Shown here: positions 39,473 through 51,159 of the stretch, one piece after another
How positions within the stretch are numbered: the stretch's first letter is position 1
Layout of the letters: each line of letters starts with the position of its first letter
The notes under the pieces: generated by a model
Databases searched by the model: none
What the model saw: only the letters and a program-made list of their open reading frames with translations
What the model was told of the DNA's origin: nothing
Translations under genes and position numbers: made by a program
NCBI GenBank assembly: GCA_001695595.3
Contig: MBPM02000014.1
Location: 558,001-622,000 of the forward strand
DNA from: Plasmopara viticola
Lineage: Eukaryota > Oomycota > Peronosporomycetes > Peronosporales > Peronosporaceae
Length of the DNA: 64,000 bases
Direction: 5' to 3'

Positions 39473-40005
39473 ATGAGCAATTAGACATCTTTCGAGTTGA
39501 TGAATGAGGCATCTAGTACCTAGCAGAGGCTCGCACAACAAGAAGTTTGGCTGTTAAAATGTTCATATAAACCATCACTTGGAAATTTGTCGCTTACTTT
39601 TTTATCAATAAAAGCACCAATATATCTTTCGCATAACAGAACTAGTGCATAAATTTCTAGAGAAAATGTGAAAAGCCATTAACTTGTAGTCAAGCAAAAG
39701 TGAGCATCGCAAGACACATCGCTGATTTAGCACGGAGTGTGGTGCAAACAACATTATATGCCCACACCGAGCTTTATCCACGCAAATTGATGATTCGTAA
39801 GAGGAAAAAGTTTAAAATTACCATAATACTGTCAACGTCCTGGATGGTATGCCCGGGTTCACCGTCTTGTCCTCTCTTTCCTCTCCATCATCGGTGCAAA
39901 ACGTACTTCCTGTCGTTGCTAATGCCACTGCTTAAATCCTCGCAAGTCTAATATCGCTTTGGGTTGCAGTGCTCACCGAGCGAAAATAAATACACACCTT
40001 GTTCA

Positions 40006-40341
40006 CTATGCGACTTTCCCGCATACGCACGTCAATAATATTCCATCTGCGTTGGCCGACTTTAACTGATCGCAAAATTGTCTGATATCTATGGTGTTGA
40101 GAAATTCAAAGGCTGAGTCAACGAAAGGACTCAACGGTGGCTGGGTAATAAAGTCCAATAGCTTACGCGATACTTCCTCGTGTTTTTGTATCTGCAAAGG
40201 TGCACGAACATCTGGCGGCTGGTAACCGACTAGAGCCGACTTGATAGCCGAGATCATTGACGCGCTTGGAAGAAAGCTAGTAGAAAAATTATTGCATTCG
40301 ATGGATTCAATCATTAACGTTCGCCTTATTCGCATGGCCAA
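40006..40341 (-). CDS. Hypothetical protein or exon
   Basis: A 111-residue frame with protein-like composition: SMISAIKSALVGYQPPDVRA, then a charged helix QKHEEVSRKLLDF and FVDSAFEFLNTIDIRQFCDQ. No family was recognised. A plus-strand frame overlaps part of it (40241-40471) and is also open, so the strand is not certain. It may be an exon of a larger gene or a gene remnant. Confidence 0.3.
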   Translation of the reverse strand: MAMRIRRTLMIESIECNNFSTSFLPSASMISAIKSALVGYQPPDVRAPLQIQKHEEVSRKLLDFITQPPLSPFVDSAFEFLNTIDIRQFCDQLKSANADGILLTCVCGKVA

Positions 40342-40549
40342 GACATCTGTGGCTCACATCGTGACGTACAACATCAACGACATACACCTGCCGCACTTAA
40401 AGTCGCTGACTTTAACACCACGCGCTGGGTTCGCTAAAATCAGTCTGTATGATGATCATAACAATTTTTAAAATAGAATGGATCTTTGGTAGTTTTCAAC
40501 CTTTGTTCAAGTGAATTCCCGGTGGAATAACACCGTGACTGATGTACTG

Positions 40550-41990
40550 TCACGCAATTCATAATTTGAGAAGAAAAGCTGCCCAACTTAGCTTGCAAGA
40601 GCTACCGAAAACGGCTAAAGACTGCGAGATTGTGTCGACGATCAAGGCGGACAAGGTCACACTTGCTGAATCTGCAAAGACGATGTATGCGCGGAATAGA
40701 GGCCTATAATACGTCGTCAAGAAGCTGAGAAAAGGAGATGATGTGCCAAAGTACTCGTTGTGGGTTGGTACATTGTATTACCAAACTGGTGAAGATGAAC
40801 CTCAACGACTGTATATTCCAGAGGACGAAGATTAAAAACATCGCGTTGTCTTAGAGAACTATGATTCTGTATCGGCAAGCCACCCAAGATTTTACACGAT
40901 GTATCTGACCGTGCTTAAAAGTAGTTTTTACCGGAGACCAAAAGTGGTCCTAATGCCGTCATGGTGATTGTCAATCACTTAACAAAGAGAGCTATCTTCA
41001 TCACTACGAAGACAACGAACTATACTGCAGAAATTGCTAAGGTCTTCATGATAAAAACATATGAAGGACCATGACATACCAAAGACCATTGTGTCCGACT
41101 GACACCAAGTTCACATCCAAGTTATGGCAAGCAATTGTATCTGCTGTGGACGGCGACATTTTGATTATAAAGTGTACGTGTCGATTATAGGCTATCTCAG
41201 CCAAATGAAAAAGTCATGGCAATTATTCTGTGCTGAATTGACGACACCTTGGAGCTAATTTCTAATAAAACGGGAAAACAACCCTTTTAGCCGTAAAGCC
41301 GAGGCCAAGTTGTGTTGCGTCCTGTCGAAGCGGATCCAGAGAATGGTTCTTATACGCCAGATGATGTACCAAAATCTAATATGTTTGAAAAATCAGCACA
41401 AGATTCCCTGCTACGTTAAGAAACTTTACTCAAGGTTGCACAGGCTTGAATGAGCGAAACACAATAGCGCATAAAGTCCTATTATGACAAGATAGACTTG
41501 TCCGAGACTTTTAAGCTGGTGATATGGTGCTATTAGACGGCAAGAATTTGAATGTTCGTCGCAAGGTTTTTGCTCAGTAAAGAAACTTGCGCCAAGTATA
41601 ACAGCCCATTCTCGATCATGAAGAGAGTTTCGCGAGATTTCTATCAATAATTTTTTTTAAAGAGATAGAAGCTGCACTCATTGAGTCACACTTCACTGCT
41701 GAAGCTGTATCGCAAGAACTTCAAGCGTCGGCAAAAGATGAATGAGGTCATGTTCGCCGATGTTTTTAAGGGACAACTCGTTAAAGCCGTAATTGGACAC
41801 CATAAAACAAGGGAAATGTACAGTACAACGGTTGACGGCTTTGTTAAACTAAGAAGGACGCCACTTGGAAGCACGTGGAGAGTCTATAGCAGATTTTCAT
41901 ATTATTTTCGACCTCTACTGAGAATCCAAAATATGAACCTTTCTTTCAAAGTAGACATCTTCTTGGAGGGAGGTCATGTGACGTAACCGT
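40550..41990 (+). pseudogene. Decayed Ty3/Gypsy pol remnant (integrase and chromodomain region)
   Basis: Many stops and frameshifts, but pieces read as Gypsy polyprotein in order. These are HRVVLENYDSVSASHP-like zinc-finger surroundings split over frames, then VNHLTKRAIFITT (start of the integrase core), DMVLLDGKNL (after the core), and a final segment ending FLEGGHVT. Orientation is plus. It is unrelated in insertion to the LTR element at 45292-51154, being much more eroded, and no LTRs were found around it. Confidence 0.55.
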
Positions 41991-44460
41991 CGTCACGAGC
42001 AGTTTTGTTAGTAATAACTTTTCTGAAAATATTTCCAAAAAACACACGCATCGGTACAATCATAGGAAAAGACGACCATTCGGCTTCCGACCAAAAGACA
42101 GTTCCAGATATCCCATAATCGTAAGAAACCACGAGATATTATTGGCTAGAAGTAATCTTGGATATGTAACAAGCCATACAAGATAAAGAAGAATGATAGC
42201 CTTGAGGATGGCAGCTGCAGATGGCTGATAGAATCTATCGAGATACATCGATTTAGTATCTCTAACATGCTTGAATACGAGCTGAACTTTATTTTGATTT
42301 GTCGATAAACCCCTTGAAGGTGTCCCACAAGTACTAACTAGCATAGTATTTTTCAACCACTTGAGCCCCCGCCTCGACTCGAGATTATGGGATCCGAACC
42401 TTTTGATATGTTCTAGCTCGGCGTGCGTTTACCTACTCGTGCTCGTCATACAATACCACCTTCTTTGCCTCGAGCTAACTGTATGCGGATTGCATCTGTC
42501 TAGGCTGTGCCTGTAAACAGTTTACCAGCAAAAATAGCTGACTGCTACCTTTCTAAAGAAAAAATGCTAGTCAACCCAGCCAGCAAGTTTTGTAGCTCCT
42601 GTACAAACTTTAAAGCAAGGTGACTGTACATGCTCGAATCGGTGGGTAGCAAAAAAAACTTGCTACATCAAACGCTTCAGTTCATTCAAAAGTGTCTCAA
42701 TTGAATCGATCAAGCTATTGCGCATGTGTGTTTATTCTCTTGCTCAAGCTGCGAGATAGCCCCGGCCAAACTCTTTTGTTACCTTGACACCGATGCGAAT
42801 ATTAGGGTCATTACGACCCTCTGATTCGGGGCAAGTTTCCTCTTCCTCCTTGTGGAGGTTTTTGCGCTTGCCGTGAGCAGCTTTGATTTGGGTGTTGATC
42901 CGTCTTTAGACACGGCGTCATCAATGCAGACCGTTTAATCGTTGTAGACAAAGATGCATCAACAGAGTATTTTCATGAAAAATGACTTAAAGAGCTAAGT
43001 GGCCACGTCAGGTCAAAGTGATTGTTCGCATGCCCTAGGGAATATAAGCTTGTTGTTTTTTTCTCACTCAATCTCGGTGACTTAGGTGTAAAGTAACCAC
43101 GAGTGCTGCGAGGTTTGCTGGGGTGTCTGCTAAAAGCAAAATGTCAGATCTCAGAGCCACCGGTTAGGCCAAAGCGAGAATATATGTCGTAAGATCTCTG
43201 CATTGAATTTCACTTCTCGATTTGCTTTGAGCAATAAACACTCTTCCTCTTTCTACGACTTCGCCTCGTCCGCGCCTCAGCTTCGTCATGTAAACATTTT
43301 CCTTCGCGACTGTGTTTTAGTTTGTGGATGGGGTGCGAATAGCACCTTGTGGTGTAGTAGTCGCCGAAGGGTCCAGAAAAGAAAAAAATTGAAACCTCGG
43401 CAAGCTTACAAAGTTATTGACAGTATTATCTCCGTTAGTCCGCAGAAGGGGCTCCATTTGTGATCGGGGTCTCGCAATTTAAATTTAATTCCGCCATAAG
43501 GATGATGATACTGGGTAGGCTTTTAAAAGCCTCTCCAGCACAGCGTTTAAGGTCCAAGACCGTAAGTCAACCAATGATGAAAAGCCTTTGCCGTTTTGAC
43601 AGCACACTTGTTGCATAGGTTACGATAATTACTGGCATATGTAAAAAAGGAGCACAAGTGGTACTTCAAGAAGACAACAAATGTCTAAATAGGGATCGTT
43701 CTAGTCAGGTCTGCATTAGGCAAAGTGATTGCCACAAAAAGTTATTGCTACATGTACCAGATCGGGTCGCATAAGTCTGCTGGTCAGTGTTTGATGAAAA
43801 ATCCTGAAACTGGTACAAAAAAGAGCTGTTTTTAAGTTTTGGCTTTTACGATCGAAAAGCAAGATGCACTTTTTGACAAATTAACAACTCGTAGTGTAGT
43901 TTTATTACGACAGCTTGACAAAGGGACGCTATTCTTCCCGGCTACTTTTTGAACATCGTATTGATCCCAAAAAAACCGTTGGTCCTAACTACATGAACAA
44001 TCCATATCCTAAGGGTAAAAGAGCTTTGCCTTTATGACAGAGCCTCGACAAGCAGCTGACGAGTTTCAGCTTAAAAGATTACTTATATGTTTTAAATTCG
44101 TGCAATTTTACTTCTGATGATGGTTATTTATCCCTAATATGTTCATTTTTGTTCGAAATATTGCTTATCGTTTTCAACAATCCACTTTACGGATCTGTTC
44201 TCATCCGCTATCGTCCCCATCTTCGAACTTGCCTTGTGAAACCGTGTTATATTCGAGTCTTTAGATTGATGGTTGTATAATAACGACAATTTGACGCGTC
44301 TTGATCGGATATTCCTCAAGACCCTTCCCTTTAAAATTTCCGAACTCTAAAAGGAATAACCTGACTACATACTTATAAATATTTGAAATTATAATAACGA
44401 TAATTATCCTTCAGGGCAATTCGCTACCAACACAATAAACAGGCTATCAAAGAAAACGAA
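41991..44460. other. Repeat remnants without intact genes
   Basis: The minus strand at 42060-42240 matches the first ~110 bases of the window and contains a Copia-like segment. The minus strand near 42750-42905 has an uninterrupted stretch (AHGKRKNLHKEEEETCPESE) of unknown origin. A piece near 43280 resembles one near 27420. No complete gene was found. Confidence 0.45.
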
Positions 44461-44469
44461 GTCCAGGTT

Positions 44470-45291
44470 GCTACGTAAGCAACGTCCAACGAAATTTGGG
44501 TTGGAGGATCGGCTGGATCAAGTCGAAATTTATCACTGGTATTCTTGCCTGGTACCAGCGCAATATATCTGACACTGTTCGGAATCAGCCTCGCTATTTG
44601 TCAAGTGCAATCGAGTCAATTTTGTGATTGTCGGACTTGGTTATTTGGATCAAGCCAACCACGATATGCTCCCCACCCATGTCCAACTTGGCAACACTAT
44701 TGATGGTCTCCAAACAACGCGTGTAGGGATACCAATCGTCTACCTTTGCAAGCTCCTGAATATTCACTTCGCATTACACTGAATTAGTGCCTTCGCAGCG
44801 ATACGAGTTGGCTTTGCATTCTAGCCCAGCATATGTATGCTAGTTCCTTTTTGTTCGGTCGTATGCCCTCACTTGCAACTCGATCTTCATTCCTTCCCTT
44901 GCCATCGCATGCACGTAATTCTCGAAGGCAATTCCCATCAAACCGTCGTCTTCAAGCATGCGAGCTTACGACCACAACTCCCTGTAGTAAGACGGCCCCA
45001 TGATCGTGCCAAGCTTTCTCAATGCATACTCAGAGGTGATCGCACAAACCCACGACCCTATTACCCTATACTTCATCGTGGTGTTTTGGTCTTGCGATCA
45101 TGCCTGCTCGCTCGAGCGGATGCCATCCGTAAGCGATCAATGTGTCTATCCGACCCAAGAGTATACTGAGTTATCAAAATTTTGGCTACTTGCGCATCAA
45201 CGACACTAACACCCTGATCAATGGAATCTTTGACAACGCTCTCCTCCGACATGAAGTCACGCAAGTTGCCACCCGAGTAATAGTAGCCCTC
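44470..45291 (-). pseudogene. 3' half of a disrupted Crinkler (CRN)-family gene
   Basis: Directly abuts the 5' LTR of the Gypsy element. The frame from 45291 down to 45073 starts EGYYYSGGNLRDF and contains SIDQGVSVVDAQVAKILIT, a pattern seen in the C-terminal region of CRN proteins that follows the NTPase part. Further down, several frames carry pieces such as GSWVCAITSEYALRKLG and LMGIAFENYVHA, also CRN-like but separated by shifts and stops. It shares the CCCTC target duplication with 51155-51159, so it is the continuation of the fragment at 51155-52141. CRNs are effectors that act inside plant cells, often in the nucleus. This copy cannot be made as one protein. Confidence 0.7.
45287..45291 (+). 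repeat. Left 5-bp target-site duplication (CCCTC)
   Basis: CCCTC just before the 5' LTR, repeated at 51155-51159 just after the 3' LTR. Confidence 0.85.
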
Positions 45292-45603
45292 TGTTAGGGA
45301 CGACACTCACATGTTCTAGAATCATTCTAGAATGTCAGTGAGCGTAGGTTACAAACATCGTATATGTTTTCGATAATAAAACTTGACCCACATTCAATGA
45401 GAGATGATACATATATTCGTATTAGTTAATAGGATAGGCGACGTACTAGGAGAAGTGACTTAAATGAGAAAAACAATAGGAAGAAAGTGGAGAGGTTATA
45501 TATCAGTCTAAGAAACAATATTACTTTTTTAGTTCGCCACAAATTTTCAAGTCAACCTACAACCTACAGTCCAACACCGCCGACCAACACCCAGATACTC
45601 ACA
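45292..45603 (+). repeat. 5' LTR
   Basis: 312 bp, beginning TGTTAGGGACGACACTCACA and ending ACTCACA. It pairs with 50843-51154. It carries a nearly palindromic TTCTAGAATCATTCTAGAA near its start. Confidence 0.92.
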
Positions 45604-45605
45604 AG

Positions 45606-45616
45606 TGGTAGCACTT
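45606..45616 (+). promoter_or_regulatory. Primer-binding site
   Basis: TGGTAGCACTT begins two bases after the 5' LTR. TGG pairs with the CCA end of a tRNA; TGGTAGCA would suit a tRNA ending TGCTACCA, as in some initiator methionine tRNAs. The identity of the tRNA is inferred. Confidence 0.6.
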
Positions 45617-45954
45617 CTTGGTCGTGCTTTCGCGTCGTCAAGTTCCTCGTCCGGGTATAACTGTCCTTGGGGTGTTTGCTGTCCATTTTTCCGCCCCAAC
45701 CGTGTGGAAACGCTGTGGGATTGGTCGAGTGTGTGGTTTTCAATATCTGCCCATTATTCTGACAGCCTGCTTTTGCAGATAGAGTCACTCAGTTGGGTAT
45801 TGAGGTTGGACCCGACTTGGCTGGTTGAAGCAGTTGATCCATTTCGGAAGGTTTAATTCGTGTGCGCACAAGCCGACCCACACTTCCTCATTTATTAATT
45901 TGAGTCGATAGCTTCGGGGAAAGGAAGTAGGGCCAAATCAGTCGTGCACGTTCT

Positions 45955-46341
45955 ATGGGCAAGAAGCGCCGTGCTGAATCGGAAAGTCCCTTTGATTGTG
46001 AACAAGCTTTCGTCTTCGACTCTGGTGACCAAGCTTCAAAAGCGGTGCAAGATCTCATCCATTCTGTCAAAAAGTCTCGTCGGATCGCTTCGCTCCTTTC
46101 CAAGCGTCACACCAAAGAAAAAGGATTTCTCCCCAATCAAGGCAAGTCTCTCTCCGATCCTCACCAAGAAGTCGACACTTTACTCCAAGAAGTCGAACGG
46201 ATTTTAGTCAAAGATTTACGCTACAATTTAAGAGATCTGGTTAAAGTTAAAATAAAGTTTTTGCTTTTTAAATACTTCATTCATCATGGCCGAACCATCT
46301 ATGAACCAGATTATGCAGCACCTTATGCAAGTTATATATAA
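45955..46341 (+). CDS. Leader ORF of the retrotransposon, upstream of gag
   Basis: A 128-residue frame in the normally untranslated leader. It starts MGKKRRAESESPFDCEQAFV and continues with basic (SVKKSRRIASLLSKRH) and helical segments (VDTLLQEVERILVKDLRYNL). Its 3' end overlaps the start of gag by 56 bases in another frame. No family was recognised. It may encode an extra small protein or be an untranslated leader that happens to be open. Confidence 0.4.
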   Translation: MGKKRRAESESPFDCEQAFVFDSGDQASKAVQDLIHSVKKSRRIASLLSKRHTKEKGFLPNQGKSLSDPHQEVDTLLQEVERILVKDLRYNLRDLVKVKIKFLLFKYFIHHGRTIYEPDYAAPYASYI

Positions 46342-47458
46342 ACAACAAGAAATTATCGAGATATTAAGTCAGAAACAATTGGAGAGTAAAGTTAAAGTTG
46401 AGGGATTGAAGCTGCCAACTTACAGTGGGAGAAGTGATGAGTCTGCTCGCCTCTATTGGGCAGCCTTGGAAAATTATATTTTGGCGCTTGGAACGAAATG
46501 GGAAGAGGAGTCTTTAGCGAAACAAATTATCGCTGTACTTGGAACAACTTTGCGTGGAGCAGCAGCTCAATGGTTTGTGCTTCATCAGCATGAATTTAAT
46601 ACGGTAGATGAATTTTTCGTTGCTTTGGATAAAGAGTTTGTACCGGCGGATTTGCAATATCGTTTACGTGACGAATTGCATCGATTGAGACAAGAGAATT
46701 GTAAAGATTTACCTGATTACGTTGCGAAATTTCGACAATTTATTTCGCAAATATCTAACATGACGGAGATTGACCAAATAATCTATTTTCAAAGAGGATT
46801 ACGGCAAAGAACTAGAGAAGAAGTTCAGTATCGACGTTGCGAAAGTTTATCAGCGGCGGTCACAGTCGCTCTCGATTTCGAACGCGCTCATTCAAATATT
46901 TCAGGTGGCTATGCAAGTCAAGCACCACGTATTCCGCGTCCTGGTCCACTACTAGTGACACAGCCGTCTAATGGATCTGAGCCTATGGAAATTGACCATG
47001 CTCGTCCTTTTCAAAGGTCATCCCGATATCTGAATCGTTCTCAAAATAATCGTCGTCCAAATAAGCCCAAGTGTTCATTCTGCAAGAAACTTGGTCATAC
47101 TATTCAACAATGTTATAAGCGCAAGAACAGACAACAAGGCAACTACAATCAAGATAATCGAAATCATAATCGCGCAAATATCAACTACTTCGAAAATGAA
47201 TCTGTTCAAGAAGAAACGATTGCTACAACGTCTCATGAAGCTATCACAACATTCAGTGAAGCTACTGCAAACTATAGTGGAAAAGATTTAATCATCAAGC
47301 AAGAAAATCTTGATGAACATGCTGTCAATATCATGCTAGATTCAGGCACCACGTGTAATGTGGTCAATCCAGGACTTTTACAAAATGTCCATTCCGAAGA
47401 AGTAATTCAAGTTACTCGTTTCGACGGCAGCAACACTATTACGAAGAAAGTTAAATAA
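46286..47458 (+). CDS. Gag with CCHC zinc knuckle and start of protease
   Basis: 390 residues from ATG at 46286. Residues ~60-200 match the retrotransposon gag capsid domain (LRGAAAQWFVL, ELHRLRQENCKDLPDYVAKF). A CCHC knuckle CSFCKKLGHTIQQC lies at about residue 266. The aspartic protease active site LDSGTTCNVV is near residue 351. A TAA at 47456-47458 ends the frame inside the protease. The frame after it continues protease sequence without a shift, so the stop is probably a point mutation rather than a normal gag-pol boundary. Confidence 0.85.
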   Translation: MAEPSMNQIMQHLMQVIYKQQEIIEILSQKQLESKVKVEGLKLPTYSGRSDESARLYWAALENYILALGTKWEEESLAKQIIAVLGTTLRGAAAQWFVLHQHEFNTVDEFFVALDKEFVPADLQYRLRDELHRLRQENCKDLPDYVAKFRQFISQISNMTEIDQIIYFQRGLRQRTREEVQYRRCESLSAAVTVALDFERAHSNISGGYASQAPRIPRPGPLLVTQPSNGSEPMEIDHARPFQRSSRYLNRSQNNRRPNKPKCSFCKKLGHTIQQCYKRKNRQQGNYNQDNRNHNRANINYFENESVQEETIATTSHEAITTFSEATANYSGKDLIIKQENLDEHAVNIMLDSGTTCNVVNPGLLQNVHSEEVIQVTRFDGSNTITKKVK

Positions 47459-50400
47459 GGGTTTGCAGATATATCTTTTGATGGAAATAATTTTTCAGAC
47501 CTTCCGGTCATGGAATGGCCAATGAATAGTAATTCTCACGATGTTATTTTGGGTAAACCGTGGTCCACAGCTCATGAACCAATCATAAACTGGCGAACGC
47601 ATCAAGTCTCATTCAATACAAGCGATAATCAACCTGACCCTCCAACTGAACATGAAATTATTTCCGCATCAGAGTTTTCAAAGGAATTAAAAAAGGCAGA
47701 ATATGAAGAAGTTTATCGTATTAAAATTTGTCAAGCCTCTGTGGATGAAGATCAAAAAGAGCCAAAACTTCAATCTTTGCTGGATTCATTCCAAGACGTT
47801 TTTCCAAAGAAATTGCCAGATGCTTTACCGCCACATCATTCGGTAGAGTTTGAAATGACCATGAAACCAGGAGCTCAGCCAAGTAATCGACCACCTTTTC
47901 GTCTATCACAAGTGGAACAAGAGGCATTACAGAAATTTGTTGACGAAAACCTATCACGCGGTTGGATTGAACTATCTGATTCTCCTTGGGTACCCAAATT
48001 ATTTGGTATACCAAAGAAGAATCCGAAGACAGGAACAAGTGTTTCACGTTCCGAATGGATTTGATCTGATAACACAAACATATTGTTGCGATGGGTTATT
48101 AATTTTCGGTATGTCAATTCTCAAACCATTGTTCCAAAGATTCCCTTGCCGCGCATTGACGAACTATTTGATAAGATGCAAGGAAAGTGTTATTTTACTG
48201 TGATTGATTTGGCGCAAGGTTATCATCAAATGCGCATTCATCCAAACAGCGAGAAGTATACCGCTTTTCGTACAAGTAATGAAACCTATCAATGGTGTGT
48301 TGCACCATTGGGTCTTGCAGGAATGCCAGGAGTTTGGTCACGACTCATGCGAGTTCTATTTGGAAAATTTCTATTTGTTGTCGTATACTTGGATAATATT
48401 TATGTGTTTTCACACACTTATGCTGAACACTTAGTTCATTGAAAACTGTGTTTTAAATTTTGCGAAAAGGAAAGCTTTATGCTCATATCGGCAAGTGTAA
48501 ATTTGCACTCGAAGAAGTCAGCTTTTTGGGTCAAACTGTATCACGGAAAGGATTGTCTGTTCATAGTTTCAAAACAGAAGCAATTGCTAAATGGCCAGTG
48601 CCATCTTCAGTTAAAGAACTCCAAAGTTTTCTCGGCTTAGCTGGTTATTATCGCCGCTTTATTCATCAATTTGCCTAATTTGTTTTGCCATTAAGCAAGC
48701 TTGTGAAGAAGGATATACAGTGGACTTGAGGGAAAGACCAAGATCGTGCTTTTGCTAGTCTAAAGTCTGCTTTGCAGTCTGCACCAGTACTCAACTTACT
48801 CGCCCTTTTGTACTCACTACAGATGCGTCAGGATTGTGCATTGGTGGTGTACTTTCACAATTTGTAAATGGTCATGATCATCCTGTTGCTTTCTATTCTA
48901 AGAAGCTTGGCGTTCATGAAATTAATTGGCCGGCAGATGAAAAGGAATTATTTGCAATAAAAGCTGGTCTCGACCAATGGCGTCATTATCTTTACCGGTC
49001 ATTAATTTGAAATACTCACGGATAATAGCGCATGCTCGTGGCTACTTCATCATCCTAAAGTGTCCCCTAAATTGGCAAAATATTTGACAACATTTTCCCA
49101 GTATACTTTTACGATCCATCACATCAATGGTGCTCTTAATGTCGTCGCGGATGCTTTGTCGCATCGACCAGACGAATGTGCTCCTTCAACTATCGAATTT
49201 CATGAATGTGATGCTAAATGTCAAGCTCGAGGTTCTCGTTTGCGTGTTTCACCATCTGGGCCAACTCTGCTCCGGGAGGGGTCAGAGTCACTTCAAGTTG
49301 CTGCAGTAATGATTGCATCTTATATCGAGTTGTCGCCAGATATCCGCAAAATGTTCTATCAAGGTTATGCCAATGATCTTGAGTCTCAAGACTCATGGAC
49401 GAAGTCTGATACTGACACATTGTTTATCAAACATGACGAATTATTGTTTCTACGTACTTCCAACAAAGTTGCAAGACTTTGTGTGCCGAACAACGATCAT
49501 TTGCGAACTCAAGTCATTTCGCAATATCATGACTCTGCTATAGCTGCTCATCTTGGCAATCGCAGAATTTTCTTGCGAGTTGCACAGTAATGTTATTGGA
49601 AGACATTACAAAATGATATCAAGGAATATGTCAAGACGTGTGAAACTTGTACACGCTGGAAACATGACAATCAACAAAAAAATGGATTACTTATGCCGAT
49701 TCCAATATCTGAGCAATGCTGGCATGTTGTGTCAATGGATTTTATAACTGAAATACCTGTTTCAAATGGTTTTGATGCCATTTTAACTATTGTCGACAAA
49801 TTGTTAAAACGTATTAAGTACGCTGCAGTGCATGCGAATGATGATGCATCTGCAACAGCCAAAGCATTCTTTGAAGCTGTAGTTCGACACCATGGATTAC
49901 CTAAAGTTATCATCAGTGACATAGATAGCAAGTTCACTTCATCATTTTGGAAGTCTCTGATGACAATCATGGGTGTTCGACTTAGTATGACAACAGCACA
50001 TCGTGCTCAAGCTGATGGACAAACGGAACGACAAAACTTGAAGATGCACTTAGATGTATGGTGCCCTATAACGGAACAGATTGGACGAATTACTTAGGCA
50101 CCATCGAATATGCTCATTCAACACTTGTCAGTACATCTACTGGATATTCTCCATTTGAGACTGACACCGGAAGAAAAGAACGTTCTCCTTGGCAAAAAGG
50201 AATAAGTGGTAACGATTCGAAAGTGAAAATTGATATTCAGGCTAAAGAGTTCGTAAAAAAAGACAAAAGATAATTGAACAAGCACGAAAGAATATACTAA
50301 AAGCTCAAGCCACTCAAAAGCAATATTATGATCAGAAACGTAGAGTACATCAAGTTGAATTTCAAGTTGGAGATCTAGTTATGCTAGATACTCGAAGAAT

Positions 50401-50846
50401 CTCTCTACGACATGCTGCCAAAGATATGGATAATAAACGAGCGAAATTTGCAGCAAGAAAAGTTGGGCCATATGAAATCATCAAGATGATAAATCCCAAT
50501 GTGGCAAAACTCAAGTTGCCACCAAGCAGGAAAAGAATCAATTCGACCTTCAATGTTGATGTATTGTCGAAGTACGAGCCGACACCAGACAAGTTCCTTA
50601 GTCGTCCTATCCCCAAAGCGTCGAAGTTTGTGGACAATGACTCAGCTGATCAGCTTCAAATCATTCAACGTGTTTGAAGAAAAGACATTTTAATCGCCAA
50701 CCCGAATGGCTTGTCCAGTGGCATGGTGAAACAGAAGAAGAAGCTAGCTGGGAAAAAGTAAAAGATTTTCGACACGTAGCTCATTGGAATGATCTCGTTG
50801 CCGACTTTAAACAGCGACAACGAGAGATCAAATCGGGGAGGATGTA
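47459..50846 (+). pseudogene. Degenerate pol: protease end, RT, RNase H, integrase, chromodomain
   Basis: Protease end (NSHDVILGKPW), then RT with GWIELSDSPWVPKLFGIPKK, FTVIDLAQGYHQMRIHP and VVYLDNIYVFS. The last is the YxDD catalytic box with its second Asp changed to Asn. RNase H pieces follow (TTDASG near 48826, VHEINWPADEKELFAIKAGL). The integrase has H/H and CETC zinc ligands, a first catalytic Asp in VSMDFITEI, a second in IISDIDSKFTS, and Glu in AHRAQADGQTERQN. The C-terminal chromodomain reads PEWLVQWHGETEEEASWEKV and the frame ends at about 50846. Stops are at 48062-48064 (TGA) and 48676-48678 (TAA), with frameshifts near 48440, 48760-49020, 49588 and 50095. All domains are present, but no full product can be made. 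Confidence 0.85.
50831..50842 (+). promoter_or_regulatory. Polypurine tract
   Basis: AATCGGGGAGGA directly precedes the 3' LTR. Purine runs in this position prime plus-strand synthesis in LTR retrotransposons. Confidence 0.7.
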
Positions 50847-51154
50847 AGGGACCACACTCATATGTTCTAGAACCATTCTAGAATGTCTGTGAGCGTAGGT
50901 TACAAACATCCTATATGTGTTCGATAATAAAACTTAGCCCACATTCAAGGAGAGATGATACGTATATTCATAATAGTTAAAAGGAAAGGCGACGTACTAG
51001 GAGGAGTGACTTACATGAGAAAAACAGTAGGAAGAAAGTGGATAGGTTACATATCAGTCTAAGAAATAATATCACTTTCTGAGTTTGCCACAAATCTTTA
51101 GTTCAACCTACAACCTACAGTCCAACACCGCCGACCAACACCCAGATCCTCACA
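50843..51154 (+). repeat. 3' LTR
   Basis: 312 bp, beginning TGTAAGGGACCACACTCATA and ending TCCTCACA, homologous to the 5' LTR. Confidence 0.92.
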
Positions 51155-51159
51155 CCCTC
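51155..51159 (+). repeat. Right 5-bp target-site duplication (CCCTC)
   Basis: Identical to 45287-45291. Confidence 0.85.

Larger units (their letters stand above)
45292..51154 (+). mobile_element. Ty3/Gypsy LTR retrotransposon with chromodomain, inactive
   Basis: 5.86 kb bounded by two 312-bp LTRs (TG...CA) and a CCCTC duplication. Order inside: primer-binding site, leader ORF, gag with zinc knuckle, protease, reverse transcriptase, RNase H, integrase and a C-terminal chromodomain, then a purine-rich tract. The pol order RT-RH-IN marks Ty3/Gypsy and the chromodomain marks a chromovirus-like lineage. The LTRs differ at about 30 of 312 positions by eye, so the insertion is not recent. Several in-frame stops and shifts make it non-autonomous. 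It sits antisense inside a CRN-family gene. Confidence 0.92.

Noticed and set aside
43203..43463. A small plus-strand ORF considered as an RXLR-type secreted effector
   Set aside because: No hydrophobic signal peptide at the start and no RxLR-EER pattern; it overlaps a repeat remnant on the other strand.
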